From NCBI GenBank assembly GCA_003586115.2, contig QVOM02000103.1, forward strand, positions 372,001 to 436,000: a DNA stretch of 64,000 nucleotides, given 5' to 3'. Shown in pieces: positions 45,041 to 57,439 of this stretch (its first letter is position 1; each line of letters begins with the position of its first letter). The notes beneath the pieces are model-generated. The model was given only the letters and a program-made list of their open reading frames with translations. It searched no databases and was not told the DNA's origin. This stretch comes from Salvator merianae. Its lineage: Eukaryota > Chordata > Lepidosauria > Squamata > Teiidae. The position numbers were made by a program, and so were the translations under genes.

Positions 45041-45498
45041 GGGCCTTTTTGCACTTTTCACTAGTGAACATCTGCATGCTCACTAGCGAGGTACAGCTGC
45101 ACTGCACAGAGGCCCTCATGATCAAGAGCAGGCTACAGCTGCTCCTGATCTCTCCTTGTTGTGGAGCACAAAATCATGCTTCACAGCTGTACTGGGAGCA
45201 GTTAGACTGCTCCTGGTACACAGCATTCACAGCCTTTTCTGGGTATAAATGCTGCATAGTGCACCTGTGGCAGTGTAGTCATGCCACATTCCCGGTCATC
45301 ATGGCAGTAGCCAGAAGTTTCCCTGGCCACTGTCCTGGTGTGGATCACCAGCATTCGCACTGCAAATGCTGGAAGTCTGTTGTCTTCCAGGCCTCGCTGT
45401 GCAAATGGCTTTTGCACTCTGGAGTCTGTTCCACCATGGAACAGACCATCTGTTCTCACCACTTGAGAACATGCTATGGTGGGAAGTGCAGACAGTCC
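45041..45498 (+). mobile_element. Family-D MITE copy
   Basis: Starts GGGCCTTTTTGCACTTTTCACTAG and ends AAGTGCAGACAGTCC, a worn inverted terminus. Internal GTTGTGGAGCACAAAATCATGC...GGAGCAGTTAGACTGCTCCTGG matches the copy at 2010-2825. The ends resemble those of the copy at 51700. Non-coding; frames of 119-152 codons are accidental. Confidence 0.65.
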
Positions 45499-46605
45499 TC
45501 CATTTAGAGACCCAGTGCTGTCCCATACCTGTTCAGTGTTGTTTAGTTCCAGTGTCTCCAAACAAAAGGAAAGAAAATGTAATGTGTATTAGAAAAATAT
45601 CAAGTTTTAAAGCCTTATGATATCAATTGCTAATTAAAAGCCAAAATATTGTTAAATGGGTCCTTATTTAATAGATAGCAATTGCAAGCTGCAATTTGCA
45701 AGCTGTAGTTGCAGATGGCAATGTTTTTCCACTCTTTTCCAACAATATAGCACAGTAGCTGCTGTGGGGATCCACAGACATTGAAATGTCAACTGCAAAA
45801 AGATACATTTATGAGTAATCTGAACTGTTTGAGTGTTCAAGAATCCAGCTTGCAAGCTACCTACTTTTAATGCATTCAAGGTAAATATTTAGAGACTACA
45901 AAATCACAAACTGGTACTTGGACTCACAGAAATCATTATTTTCATTTGACATTTAAACACAATTGAATACCAAGCACAACAAACAGCCCCAAAGAGCAGA
46001 AGCTGTCTAAATACTACATTAATAACTGTTCATTTCCCAATTAAGAACTTTATGAGCTTGGGAGAAAATTACTCATATAAATGGAGCAGATTTCTTTTTT
46101 TAAAAAAATGTTAGAATGTAACTGTAAATTAGAACTACTGGAGAAATATCTAGCTATTCAAGATAATGTTTGAACACATATACAGGAAAGAGTATGGATA
46201 CATAAATGAGTTTATTTTTTAATCACCTGTTCCTCTGTGGATATAATACCTAAGAGCCTCTACAATCCCAACTTATTATGCTTTGGGCTACAAGATGAAG
46301 TGTCTTCAAAGTTGCATTATTCCCTTTATATATATATATCACTCTGTTTCCAAGGAGCAACAGAGTGGATAACACATTATAGAAGATTTTTGAAACAGAA
46401 ACAGTTCTTATCCAAAACTAGAAACATCATCAAGCTGAAATACTTTACTTACTACTGAAAACTTCTTGAGAGTGGTATAGGTGACAGAAACAAAAGACAT
46501 AAAATATTAAAATCATGACAAAAAAGATACTAGGATAGCATGTAAAAGTGATTAACTGTTGTTTCTACTTATCACCCATAATGCATCATACCTTGAGGTG
46601 ATCTT
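45499..46605. other. Unassigned DNA
   Basis: Some local GCAATTGCAAGC words (45676-45715) and a TA run at 46327-46340. No gene was seen. Confidence 0.45.
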
Positions 46606-47060
46606 GGCTGTGTCCAGACAGACCCTTTAACCCAGGATTATCCTGGCACTATGTTAGGATTGTCACACGTGTCCGTGGCAATCCCAGTACAGGTCCAGGA
46701 TATTGGGTTAAATCTCACAATATTGTTATTGTGGAAAAAGCAACTCCCAGCTGAGGTTTTTCCTATGTAGCAATAGCACCTACCTTGTGTGGATGCTTGC
46801 TCCTGGCACCTGGCATCTTGGAAATGGCCACCGTGCATGTACGAGGCCAAACCAGGCCAAAAATGGCCACTATGCATGCATGGAGAGCAGCTATCATGCA
46901 CTTTCAGTCACTTTGTGCCATTGTGGGAGCAAGCATCCAGATAGGTAAGTCCTTGCACTTGCCCTGCAATGTTGCCCTGCCACCTGACAGGGATAGAAAG
47001 AGGCAATTGTGGGATCTAAACAAGATTCCTCATTTTCCTCTCACCACCTGGAAGCAGCCC
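46606..47060. mobile_element. Family-C MITE copy, uninterrupted
   Basis: Left end GGCTGTGTCCAGACAGACC; right end, in reverse, GGGCTGCTTCCAGGTGG. The core hairpin is at 46657-46684. Reference copy for the family: it shows the order that is broken by an insertion at 34689-34868. 455 bp. Confidence 0.7.
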
Positions 47061-47741
47061 TTGTCTGAGCTTAAATGTTAAGAAGCGTCAGGCCCAATTT
47101 GCACTTAGTACTACGGGGAAATATCAGGTCTTATGTGCAAGACTGGAAAGTCAAAGAATATCTGAGAGGGAGGCAATGGAGAAGAAATATTATTACCAAA
47201 AACCATCTGAACTTGAGTCTAACTTAAGCCTTCTTTATTTTATATTCAAAATGCAATATCAAGTGTTCTCTTACTATTCCTGGCCACAGCAGCCTATATA
47301 GTTTGAAGTGAAAATCACAAGTTCATAGAAAAAAAGATTCATTGGATAAATTACGGGAGTGATTTGGCAAAAATTGGAAACACTGTATAGACGTGATCAG
47401 AAAAACCAAAAGATTAGACAAGCTGTATAGAAACTCAATATTTTTCAGATATCTTTAATGATAATCTGATTATAGTTCTGCGTACTAATGTGATGGCAGT
47501 AAAGCATAGATAGGCTACAGAGTTCTTAGTTGTAAGTCAGCCCGCTACAATTTTTCATCGTTAATAAGGGTATGACAAAAGAAACCCAATAAAACAGCAC
47601 AAACTGTATTTTTTCCTGTAATTTATGTCTTCATAGATAAAGATACAGTGTGCTTATTGTCCTTCTGAGGTACTGAAAAGACACAGTTTAGGTAAAAAGC
47701 AGTTATGAGGAAATGACTAGTAAACTGCAAAACATTCTCGT
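47061..47741. other. Unassigned DNA
   Basis: No gene or repeat recognised. Confidence 0.45.
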
Positions 47742-47914
47742 GGGATGATTCTGCACTGGCCAGTATACTGGACCAGCAAGCATACTAGGAACCTGCCTTT
47801 CACACACTGATACTATGTAAGGGCACCCTGGATCTCTCTGGGCCACACCAGCACGTGGAAAGGGGACTCTAATATGCATGCTGGTCTGGTATATTGGCCA
47901 GTGCAGAAGCACCC
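47742..47914. mobile_element. Family-B MITE, best copy
   Basis: Left GGGATGATTCTGCACTGGCCAGTATACTGGACCAGC; right, in reverse, GGGTGCTTCTGCACTGGCCAATATACCAGACCAGC. That is 36 bp paired with few mismatches. 173 bp, non-coding. Confidence 0.75.
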
Positions 47915-49188
47915 AGGATCTCATGATGCACACCCATGGAGGATAGCTACTCCTCTACATGATTCCTTTCTCTAGGCTTCCTTCTTTTTCAACTGCCCCT
48001 GCTTGGGATGGATAATTTCCAAAGTTCTGTTGAACCATCCAATTTTCCTCAATGTAGACATGCAGCAGATTTACCTGCCCTGTGTGTATTAAATGCACCT
48101 CCATTTAATTGAGAAACAAGTGTCCCTCAATGCTCTAAATATATTCTTAATGTGAAGAAGTGTAGTTTATAAGATCCCTGGGAATTACTTATCTGCTTCT
48201 TCCAATATGATTTAATTATTTAAATTGGTGGATTGTTTAAATTTATTAAACTAATTCGCTGGCTTATTTGTTCTTCCAGCCCTACCCTATTGTTAAGCAA
48301 TTTATTTGTATCTGTTTTGATTGGGGTGGGGGGGTTATGGGACAATTATATAACACTGCCCATTTAACAACATATAAAACGTTTGAATAATGCATTCTGC
48401 AGTGCCATCTAGAGGAGTTTTTAAAAAAAACTGAGATCTGCATTCATTGGATAAAGGAAACAATAAAAGCTAAGTAAAATGTTTGCAATTCCAAAGAATC
48501 CTCTGGATTCTAGGGTAACATCTGGTTTTACTGTAGGGATATTTGTGCAAGGTCATACCCAGTGCTGCGATTTTAAAGCCAGGAGATGCACTGAGCCACA
48601 GTCAAGCTTAATAGATCCATACTTAAAAAAAATGTAATCTTAATGAAGAGAAGGTTTGTCCTGATAAAATTCAGTATACTGCAGAAATGTGGATACTATA
48701 GAAATGCTTGCTACAGTCTTTTATTAGTTGGTATTCAATATATATCCCCTTGATACATTATTGGAACAGTGTGAAAAACAATTCCTTCTATGGTTTGATT
48801 CCATGCTGTTGTGGGTTGGTTTGAAAGATCAAAGCAACTAAGAGGGGCTGGTTGTATGGGAGGCAACCATGCAGTTTCCCCCATCCATAGATTTTATCTT
48901 TTCAAGCAATAATGTGACCATGCGGATGCTTTTTTTAAAATATAAAAATGGTTAGCAAATTTGTTTCTCTTGCATTATTGTTTCATCATTTGTAACCACT
49001 GGAGCCAAAGTGATAAAATCTAAAGTCTAAACAAATAGGTTTTTGTTTTTGTTTTTTCATTTTCAACAGATATACTATAATAAAGTTGTCATGTGCTTAA
49101 ATAATTTTATTAATCAGTGTCTCACCTCTTGCTTTCTCATGCTAAACCAGACATAGGTAGCATCTGCATGTCACCTTTATGGCACCTT
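47915..49188. other. Unassigned DNA
   Basis: Short G-run near 48326. No gene or terminus was recognised. Confidence 0.45.
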
Positions 49189-49407
49189 GGCTGCATTCAG
49201 CCAACACAAAAGGGATACCTCAGAGGTGTTTCAGAGGTGCCTCAGCGAGGCAGTGTGTGGCCTTCATATCCCCAACCTTTTTTTAGCATAGAATGTTCAT
49301 GAAAGGGGGAGGGACAGACTGGTGTGTGAACAGTCCCATCTCAGAGCCTTTTCTGAGCCTTCTCTGAGCCACCTCAGAGATGCCTTTTTTGCTGTGTCTG
49401 ATCACAG
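49189..49407. mobile_element. Family-E MITE copy
   Basis: Left GGCTGCATTCAGCCAACAC; right, in reverse, CTGTGATCAGACACAGCAAAAAAGGC. CCTCAGAGGTG...GCCTCAG faces CTGAGCCACCTCAGAGATGCC. The middle shares AGAATGTTCA and GGACAGACTGG with the 15848 copy. Confidence 0.6.
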
Positions 49408-49435
49408 TTTTTGATCACAGTGAGGGTGCAGTATC

Positions 49436-49836
49436 TTCATGACACTGTACTTTCGGATCCTATATAGACCTGTCTGTACCCTATGCTGTGCTGGTGAGGC
49501 CCTCTTAGCTGTACCACCTCCTTCTGCAGCTAAGGGGGTGTGGGGCCATGGAAGGGCTCGATGATAGCCCTCAGGCTCGATGATAGCCCTCAGGGAGGAT
49601 GGAACAACCGCCCATCTGAGGTACATCAGGCATCTTCACTGTATGTATTCAGACTCTGATGAAGATGCACCTCTTCACCCTGGCCTTCATCTGAGAACCA
49701 TCCCCTCCCCATGCAGGCACTGTTACTGTTTCTGACAATCTACTTTACCTGTTTTTAAAGTAATTTTATTGTGACCTGTCCTGAGACATTCAGATACAGA
49801 GTGGGAAACATACATACATACATACATACATACATA
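49436..49836 (+). mobile_element. L2-type LINE 3' end
   Basis: The plus strand runs from a worn ORF end (GACGAAGATGCACCTCTTCACCCTGGC-like, about 49660-49685) to ATTGTGACCTGTCCTGAGACATTCAGATACAGAGTGGGAAA and a (CATA)n tail. This has the layout of the usual squamate L2 tail: gene end, short UTR, 'CCTGAGA...GGG', then a short-unit repeat. A 20-bp duplication (GGCTCGATGATAGCCCTCAG) lies at about 49556-49594. Confidence 0.55.
49809..49836. repeat. (CATA)n microsatellite
   Basis: Seven units, forming the tail of the LINE fragment. Confidence 0.95.
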
Positions 49837-51699
49837 ATGGAGAGAACAGGGTCCACACAGGTGCTACACTCTCCCTCTACTTTGTTACCATAAGCACAGT
49901 TATAACATTTGAAGTGGCAGAGCTGTTTGAAGAGCTCTCAGAGCTTTTCAAACTCCCTCTCTCTCTCTCATGGAGGTGACCCTGCTGCTGCTGCCAGCAC
50001 TGTCAGTCAAGGAGATTTGTTGGTCCTCTTGGCAGTATTTGCATATTCAAACACAGGCAACACAACTGACAGGCAGAAGTGCCCATTAGCATGAAGAGAG
50101 CACACTGCGCATTTAAGAGAAGTGATTGCTTTTCTTAATGTGAAGAGGGAAGGGCGTTGTGCTTCAAGTGCCCTTCTCCTTCCTGTGCAGAAACAACCAT
50201 AGATGCTCCTGAAATCAATTAACCTTATTTTTAAATAGGCAGGTTAGAATAAATAAAACTTGACATTCATAGAACGTCGGTATAACATACCACATGGCAT
50301 GTAAGACAATATACACTACTATCCAATAATAAGTCATTTTTTTAACATTTTCCATTCCCTATTGATGCAATATTATCAAAATAAAGTAAAGGAAGTTAAA
50401 CTGGTATGACCTTAAGTCATAGCTCAACATATTAAGATTTGCTTTTTTATATTAATTTACTGATGCTTTAATCTATCAATTAGTCTAATAAACGTTTGCA
50501 TCCTTAAGTGAAATGTAGATTCAAATATAAATTAAGCTACAAATATTACTTTGAAAAGCTAAGCTGTCCAAGCTCTCAGTTATATAAGATCTCCCAATGC
50601 TTCACTGGGTAAATCAACAACATAGGATCTGTTCTTGTTAAAGAAGTTAGCAAAATATTTTCAGCACCAATCATCCATGGAAAGAACTGCACAAAGAAGA
50701 GCTACCTGTGCATCCTGCACCTAAATCAGATAGTATATAGTTAATTTTATTTTAATTCCAAGATAACTATCTTACTCTTCACCCAAAAGTTTCAAATTCC
50801 CAACAAAACCATAAGGAACTATGAAAACATGATTAAAATCAATAAAATTTGAATGTTTACAATATATATCTTTTATATAATTCATAATTTAAAAACTTAA
50901 TATCCCTACCCATGCAGAACAACATTAGAATGGAGCTAACCTTTAAGGTCTTAAGTGAAAAAGATATGCTTTAACCAGGGTGCCAGAAACTATATAATGA
51001 TGGCAACTGGTGTTCCTCAGTTGGAAGGCTACATGCAAACTGTATATGCATGCACAGTATTTAGTAGAGATACAGGTCAGCCAAATCAGGTTCTGATTTG
51101 TCCATGAGAATTAGCAAGTGATTTTTTCCTCAAACTATTTGAGTTAGAAGAAATTAAAAGTCTCAGATCGGAGCCTCTTTTTTGTTCCCAGGACTATCAG
51201 TTCTCATGAGCTCCACAAGCCATTGGTGCACTGCTTAGACATAAGTTGAGACCATGCCCTTTACCAGCTTGGATAGATACTAAGCTACTTCTTATCTTCA
51301 GCAAAGTTAAATGAAAGTTGGCTATCAATGCTAGAAATGGGAAAGGGTTCTGTAGCTATTTTCAAGAGCATACTGTAGCCTCAGTCTTGTCATCTATCAC
51401 AGATTCCACTTAAAAGAAGAATACTAGAAGGTCCAATTCATTTCTTGGTATACAGCTTTTTAACAAAGCAAAATTCACAAATGTTGTTCTAAATGTAATG
51501 CAATGGAAGTGTTTCTCTCCAGCTACTTCCCTGTGATGTATGCACATTCTACTATGCAAGATTTTGGATATGATCAGGCATACTTAAAGAAGTGCCCTCT
51601 GGGAGAATTTGAGTCTAAAAAGACAAACATTTTCCTAACCCTATCTTAAATCCTCAAGAAGGTTGCTTCTCCATCGTTCAGGATTTTATAGTTCTGACA
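49837..51699. other. Unassigned AT-rich DNA
   Basis: A short CT run near 49952-49968. The rest is AT-rich with no recognised gene or element. Confidence 0.45.
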
Positions 51700-52151
51700 G
51701 GGCCTGTTCACACTTTGTGCTAGCAAGCATCAGAAATGCTTGCTAGCAAACTGCTTCCACACTTTGTGGAGGCCCAAGCAGCCAGTAGCAGTCTACAGCC
51801 ATTCCTGATTGCTCCTAGCTGGGGAACACTAATTAGTGCTCCACAGCAATTGGTATCCAGCTCCCAGTAAAGTGCACTCACACTTCGTAAGAACAGCTGC
51901 GACTGTCGTGCTGAGTGCAGCAACCAGGTCTGCATGATTGCATGATCACATCTGTATGCACCTGTGCACTGCATGGCCCTGGCAGTCACCATGACTGTGG
52001 CCATTTGCTTCCTGGCCACTGCCATAGTCAGGATCCAGCAAGGCTACCAGCATTCTCACCACTGAAGTAAGTACTAGGGCCACACAGTGTGGATGGTGTC
52101 CATGCTGTGTGTTCCATACCATCATAGAGCAGGATAAGTGCAAAAAGGCCC
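51700..52151 (+). mobile_element. Family-D MITE copy
   Basis: Starts GGGCCTGTTCACACTTTGTGC and ends AAGTGCAAAAAGGCCC. AGCAAGCATCAGAAATGCTTGCT forms a hairpin at the left. CTGATTGCTCCTAGCTGGGGAACAC and GTGCTCCACAGCAATTGG match blocks in the other two copies. 452 bp, non-coding. Confidence 0.7.
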
Positions 52152-53339
52152 AAGGTGTCTCTTTGTTTAAGCTGGGTTGAGCAGGAAACTACATAAGCAA
52201 AGAAGTGGGAGCTTCTCACCAAGTGGTCAATCAGTGGGTAGCACTCATAGTCAGAGTAGGGGTTGTCTGACCTGAAAGTGAATGTAGGCTGCAGTGTGGC
52301 AAAATAAAGTATGTTCTCAGCTGATATTTGGACAACTGTTTATAAAGCATTGGGGAGGGGGGGTTGGCGATGCAATGCTTTTTCTTAAAGGGATGACTTT
52401 AAAAAATCCTGTCTGATTGCACCCTTTATCTCGATGTGTACATGACTTTACCTCAGTCTTTCTCTTTTTGAATACTTGCAATGCCAGCACAAGGCAAAAA
52501 GAAAAAATAATCACTGCCAGCTATTATTAAGCGACTAAGCATTTCTATAGAATGTCCCTCTATATTGTCTTCCGCAATTTCACCTGATGAACTATAGACT
52601 TTTCTAAAGGCTGAATTTCAATCAAGGTATAAAAATAAATACTTATCCTTGAGTAAAATGTTGCCTTCTTAATGTTCAAAGTACCCTTAATAGGGTAATC
52701 TCCTTTTCTCTTCATGGATATATTGTTGCTCTGACCTATCAAGTTTCTCTTTAAATGTTGTACAATTATATTCTTAATTAGGCTCATAATTAATTTCCAA
52801 GCAGAATAATGAAAGCTCACTGTTCTCTAATCCCCTTGATTACCTCTGAGTTTTTTTTTTTCTTATTAATTCCCAACAGTATGTCATATGAATAGTTATG
52901 TTCCACAATCATATTTGCTGTTTTCAAGGCCTCTTCTTCATGGGCCATTGGGGTCATGGGGGGCACCTTTGAGAAGGATGTTCACATACCTCTCTCCCAC
53001 AGACATCAGCAAACTGTTCCTCTAGAAACAGAAAACACCTTTGCAGAAGGACAGAATGAGGACCTCTATATATACTTCCTTGCAAGGTGTTATATTGAAA
53101 GCTCTGTCTAACTGGAAGGATCCTCTCAGAGGGTGAATCAGATAGAAATGAGTCAAAACAATTAGTACTGCCTACTGTGGACGAAAATGAGGCTTTTGCA
53201 ACTTCAGCCTTGCCTAAACACCCCAATCCTTACAGAAATACTCCATGGGAGCCCTCACTGTCAATAGACCTCATTACAGTTATGTTGGAATTGAATCCAA
53301 ATCCTAAAATATATGCCAGACATATCTACAAAAACTAAG
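52152..53339. other. Unassigned DNA
   Basis: A 90-codon minus-strand frame at 53226-52954 has no recognised motif. Nothing else was seen. Confidence 0.45.
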
Positions 53340-53566
53340 GCTACATCCACAAACATTTTTTTTTTTTTTTAAAGGTTAGAGAAGTCAAAAGAACAGACCA
53401 ATAGTGTTTCCATCTCATCTCTAATCCACATTAAAGGCCAGATAATGCATCTTGGAGGTGCATTTTCTGGCCTTTAATGTGAGTTAGAGGCACTAGGCTG
53501 TGAACACTACCCCCCCTACAATGCTTTTGAATCATTAATTTAAAAAACTTGTGTGTAGATCCAGCC
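53340..53566. mobile_element. Family-E MITE copy
   Basis: Left GGCTACATCCACAAACATTTTTT; right, in reverse, GGCTGGATCTACACACAAGTTTTTT. Middle GCATTTTCTGGCCTTTAATGTGAGTTAGAGG faces TCTAATCCACATTAAAGGCCAGATAATGC, a clear palindrome. Confidence 0.7.
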
Positions 53567-54481
53567 AAGAGGCTAGTAGTTGACAAGTTTATGTGGTAGG
53601 CCTTTCATGAAAGCAGAGAGTTTTAAATCTCTCCTTATGACATATTGCTGCACTTCTTGTTCACCTCAGTCACATTTAGGTTGATTATTTATTTATTGAG
53701 GTATCCATTTTTTCTTTTCCACCAGAAATCTTAAAATACAGATTTCTTTACTGTGCTGAAAAAACCACATTTCACTGAAATAAAACTGGAAGCAGTGCAG
53801 ACATTCACAGGATTCTTCTGGAATGGCTTGATACATATGCATACCTCCTGGAACACAGGTATCCAAAGTACAGTCACCTATCTGGGTTCTTTGAAATTAA
53901 GGAGTTCAGATTTTGACACTTCTGTTATCCGTTTTACCCAAGCAACTAGAATCCAAGACAAACAGTGACATTTACAAGTCAAAATTCAGAAGATGGTCTT
54001 CTTCTTACTCAAGCCAACCCATACCTACATATGTTATAGACTTTTACGTGTAATATTTTTTAACAAAACTGCATCCAAACATCACTCACTTATTCCGCTA
54101 TTTAGGAAATTCTAGAACAAAGCACTCCTGGGACTATCCAAAAACAGTGGATAAGTAAGCTATATCTGGATGCAGCTAAAAAAATCTTTTCAATTTAATT
54201 CATTAAATTTAATAATTGCTAAGACAACCTCATATCCTAAGTGAGTGGTATTGTTTATAGATAGTTACCATACAGTTGAAGATTTACCTGATCATGATTT
54301 AGGAGTGCCACTGAACTCATGCATACTTCTTGTGACCTTTCCAGGGGCATCTGATCAGCTGTTGTGGGAACAGAATTCTGAACCTTGTAGATTGTTCCAG
54401 ATTAGACAACAGCATCATCATTTTCTTGGCTTCTTTTGTCTTCACACTCCTGTGGACTAGAGAATCCCCACCCCCACTTAT
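53567..54481. other. Unassigned DNA
   Basis: No gene or repeat recognised. Confidence 0.45.
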
Positions 54482-54769
54482 AGGGCCCATCTACAAAGAC
54501 AGAGCATAATCCAGATTTGGAGGCCCAAATGGCCTCCTGGTCTAGTTTAAATCCAGAATACTGATAAACCTTGAAAAAGAAGTCTATTGGCATACTAGGG
54601 CTACAGGGGATGCATTTCAGTGATGCGCCTTGTTGAACTGCCAGAACGGGTCCGCTGGGGGCTCCAAGGCCAGGAACCTTCATTCCTGGCCATTTGGGAC
54701 ATGTCCAAAGCTCACACAAGCTTCTGGGCAGAGTAGGAACACAGAGGGCAGGTAAGTGCAGAAAGAGCC
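54482..54769 (+). mobile_element. Family-A MITE copy, left part deleted
   Basis: The right end is GGTAAGTGCAGAAAGAGCC. Internal GAGCATAATCCAGATTTGGAGGCC, ATGGCCTCCTGGTCT, GATGCGCCTTGTTG and GGGGCTCCAAGGCCAGGAA match 60738 in order. The segment after the left tip is missing. Confidence 0.65.
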
Positions 54770-56139
54770 ATTACTTAGGATAGCAGCTTCAGACTTAGCC
54801 CTATGAGTTCTAGAAGCAGATATTTTAATCCATGGACTAGGTAAAATGAAATTAAAAGAAAGCCAATCAGACACCAGAATATTTAGGTTGCAATCTTGAA
54901 CGTAAGTTGCTGTATTGCTGAATGAATCTAAGTAATTCATGCTCCATATAGCTATGAGTAACTTGTAATACAAGCTTATGAATATCTATCAAGTTCAACT
55001 ATATTACTTCTAGACAAATGTACCTAATATATTCTAAGAGACATAATTCTTAGAAGCTTCTTACCACAGGCTACTGTACACAGGTTTTCTTGTACAGGAA
55101 TTAAAGATGAGGGTGAACTTAGAGATAAACCCAGTGTTCTTTCATCATGTTTGGAATCAACAAAATTCCCAATACCTGCAGGATTTCCAGTTTGCAAAAC
55201 TGCAATGCTGTCTCTAGAACATGTGCACCATATATTTTCAGCTAAAAATCCATTAAAAATGTTGGACTCCTGCGTTACGTACAGGCATTAAGTTAAATTA
55301 ATTTGGGTCTACATATGTTTGTAGGTATGCGTGAAGAAGTAGAACAGAATTTATATGTAGTAGATTTTTTGGCTCGTGAAAGTGAAGCACATAATGCCTT
55401 TCATTTATATAAGTTATATTTATATATATATATTCTATTCATCTACCATGTCCCTTTCAAAAAGTATTACTCTCAGCACTGTTGCCAGAGGGCAAAATAA
55501 TCACTGCTATGTCCATCTTGCTCTTTTTGGAAACATGTCATTCCATGCTAAATAAATGCAGTGAAACTCAGACTGCACAAAAATACCTTCATATGAATGC
55601 TAATGTCATTTCATTCAGGAATGAAACATGACTGACAAGAAGAATGTGAAAATCCAGGAAGTCGTGCTTTGAAGGCAGAATCTCCCCTGTTTATGGGATA
55701 TAGTTTAACCAGTTGTCATATTTGTAAGGATGCTGGAGTGCAAGGATGATTAAACTGGGTTCTGCATATAATGAACCTAGCCACCCCTCTGCATTGCTGC
55801 AATCACTTGCTTGAATGTTCCAAGTCACTCTTATATATCAAATTGGCGGTTTACAGAACTGAATCGAGACACCATACGTGGGTTACAGATATTTGCTCAG
55901 CCAGCCCAATAAGCTGTGATCCCATCACACTGCGATTGTCATCATCCTTACTCTTTGTGGCAAGAGTGAAAGAAAAATGACAGCAAGCGAGGTAGTTCAT
56001 ACTTAAAATAATTGGGTAACTGAATACAGAATCGAATTTTATGAACTCCCCTACCATTGTTTTTCTTCACTTTATTGCCCACATCCAGGTCAGTGACACA
56101 GATCAGGACTGTGAATTGATTATGGAGTCTCAAGATGCA
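54770..56139. other. Unassigned DNA
   Basis: A TATATATA run at 55419-55430. No gene or terminus was recognised. Confidence 0.45.
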
Positions 56140-56392
56140 TTGACATTCAGCTAAAAAATAAAAGCAACTCTGAGGCAGCTTAGAGATGGTTCACAGGTGG
56201 GATCATTCACATGGGACTGTCAACATACCAGTCTGTCCCTCCCTCCTCTGAAAAACATCCTGGGTTAGAAATGGTGGAATAGAGATGAGATAAGGACACA
56301 AGAGCCACATGCCGCCATCTCTAAGATGTTTCTCAGAAGCTTTTTTGTTTTTGCGATGTGTGAAAACAACCTCCCTGTTGCTCACCTGAACT
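56140..56392. mobile_element. Family-E MITE copy
   Basis: AAAAATAAAAGCAACTCTGAGGCAGCTTAGAGATGG faces CCGCCATCTCTAAGATGTTTCTCAGAAGCTTTTTTG. The right end in reverse is AGGTTGTTTTCACACATCGC. Confidence 0.6.
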
Positions 56393-56598
56393 TGGCCTTA
56401 CATACATTGGGTCATAGTTGGAAGGCAAAACTAAGTCATCAGTTATGCTGTTGTTTTACCTCCTTACCTATTCTGATCTGGGGCCGCCAGTAATTTAATT
56501 AGATTTTGTGCTACCAATTTGCTGTTTCACTGCATGCCATACTTGCTTATTTTTTATTCAAGCTACAGGTCAGTTTCTTCATATACATTGTACTGAAG

Positions 56599-56957
56599 TA
56601 GTGTGATGTACACGAAACACATGTTTGGTTTGCTGTGAAATTGAAAACCCTCTTGTTTGGCTCAACCATGAACCATTTAATCGAACAAATGGTTGTTCAC
56701 ATTTTCACATTTGATTTTGAACTTGTTTGAAAACAAAAAAAATACCATTTTTTTCCATTGAAGAAAGCTCTTTTCAAGGGCAAAACCACAGCAAACATGA
56801 ATGTTCAATCGAATCATCCATATTCATGAGCAAAGGTCTGATTCAGTTCGATCAAATTTCCTGATATTTAAACAACCACTTATTTGGTTCAATGAAAATG
56901 GCTTTGAACATAAACTGTTTGATCAAATTTTTGAACACAAACTGGATTTTGCATCTA
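56599..56957. mobile_element. Family-G hAT-type MITE with 8-bp TSD
   Basis: Left end TAGTGTGATGTACACGAAAC; right end, in reverse, TAGATGCAAAATCC. TACTGAAG (56591-56598) and TACTGAAT (56958-56965) flank it, an 8-bp duplication with one change. The interior shares CTTTTCAAGGGCAAAACCACAGCAAAC and the TTGAAC-rich arms with the copy at 43686. 359 bp, non-coding. Confidence 0.7.
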
Positions 56958-56965
56958 TACTGAAT

Positions 56966-57439
56966 TAACAGTCATTTTGCCCTACTTCTCTGTTTTGAAA
57001 TGTTTCTGTATTGTAAGAGAAATACCAGATCTTAAAGCTGTGATAATAACCAATTATAAATGTGATTCTCTGCTTGAAACTTATCTATTAGTAGAAATGG
57101 TAAACAAAATGAATATTTGTTGAACCTCTAGATGCAATCCAATGTCCTGTAAGAAACAAGCCCCCCGCCTCCCCTTTTGTCCTTTAAATTGATTGCTTAG
57201 AACTGTAAACCAGCTGCCTAAGATGGCAGCCCATGTACAGCTGTAGCAAGGGAGCAGAAAAGGGACAACCAAGATGAACTAGGCCTGACAAAGGGGGTAG
57301 AGGTCATGGTCTGAGGATCCATAGGTCTTGAGGGGCCCCTCACCTAGTCTCATGATCATATAAGCCATTTTTTAAATAAATGGAGAGGGCAAAAAGACTG
57401 TCTACTCTGGGGCTCAGGCTGGCTTTCAGCCCCCGAGAA
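56966..57439. other. Unassigned DNA
   Basis: No gene or repeat recognised. Confidence 0.45.
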
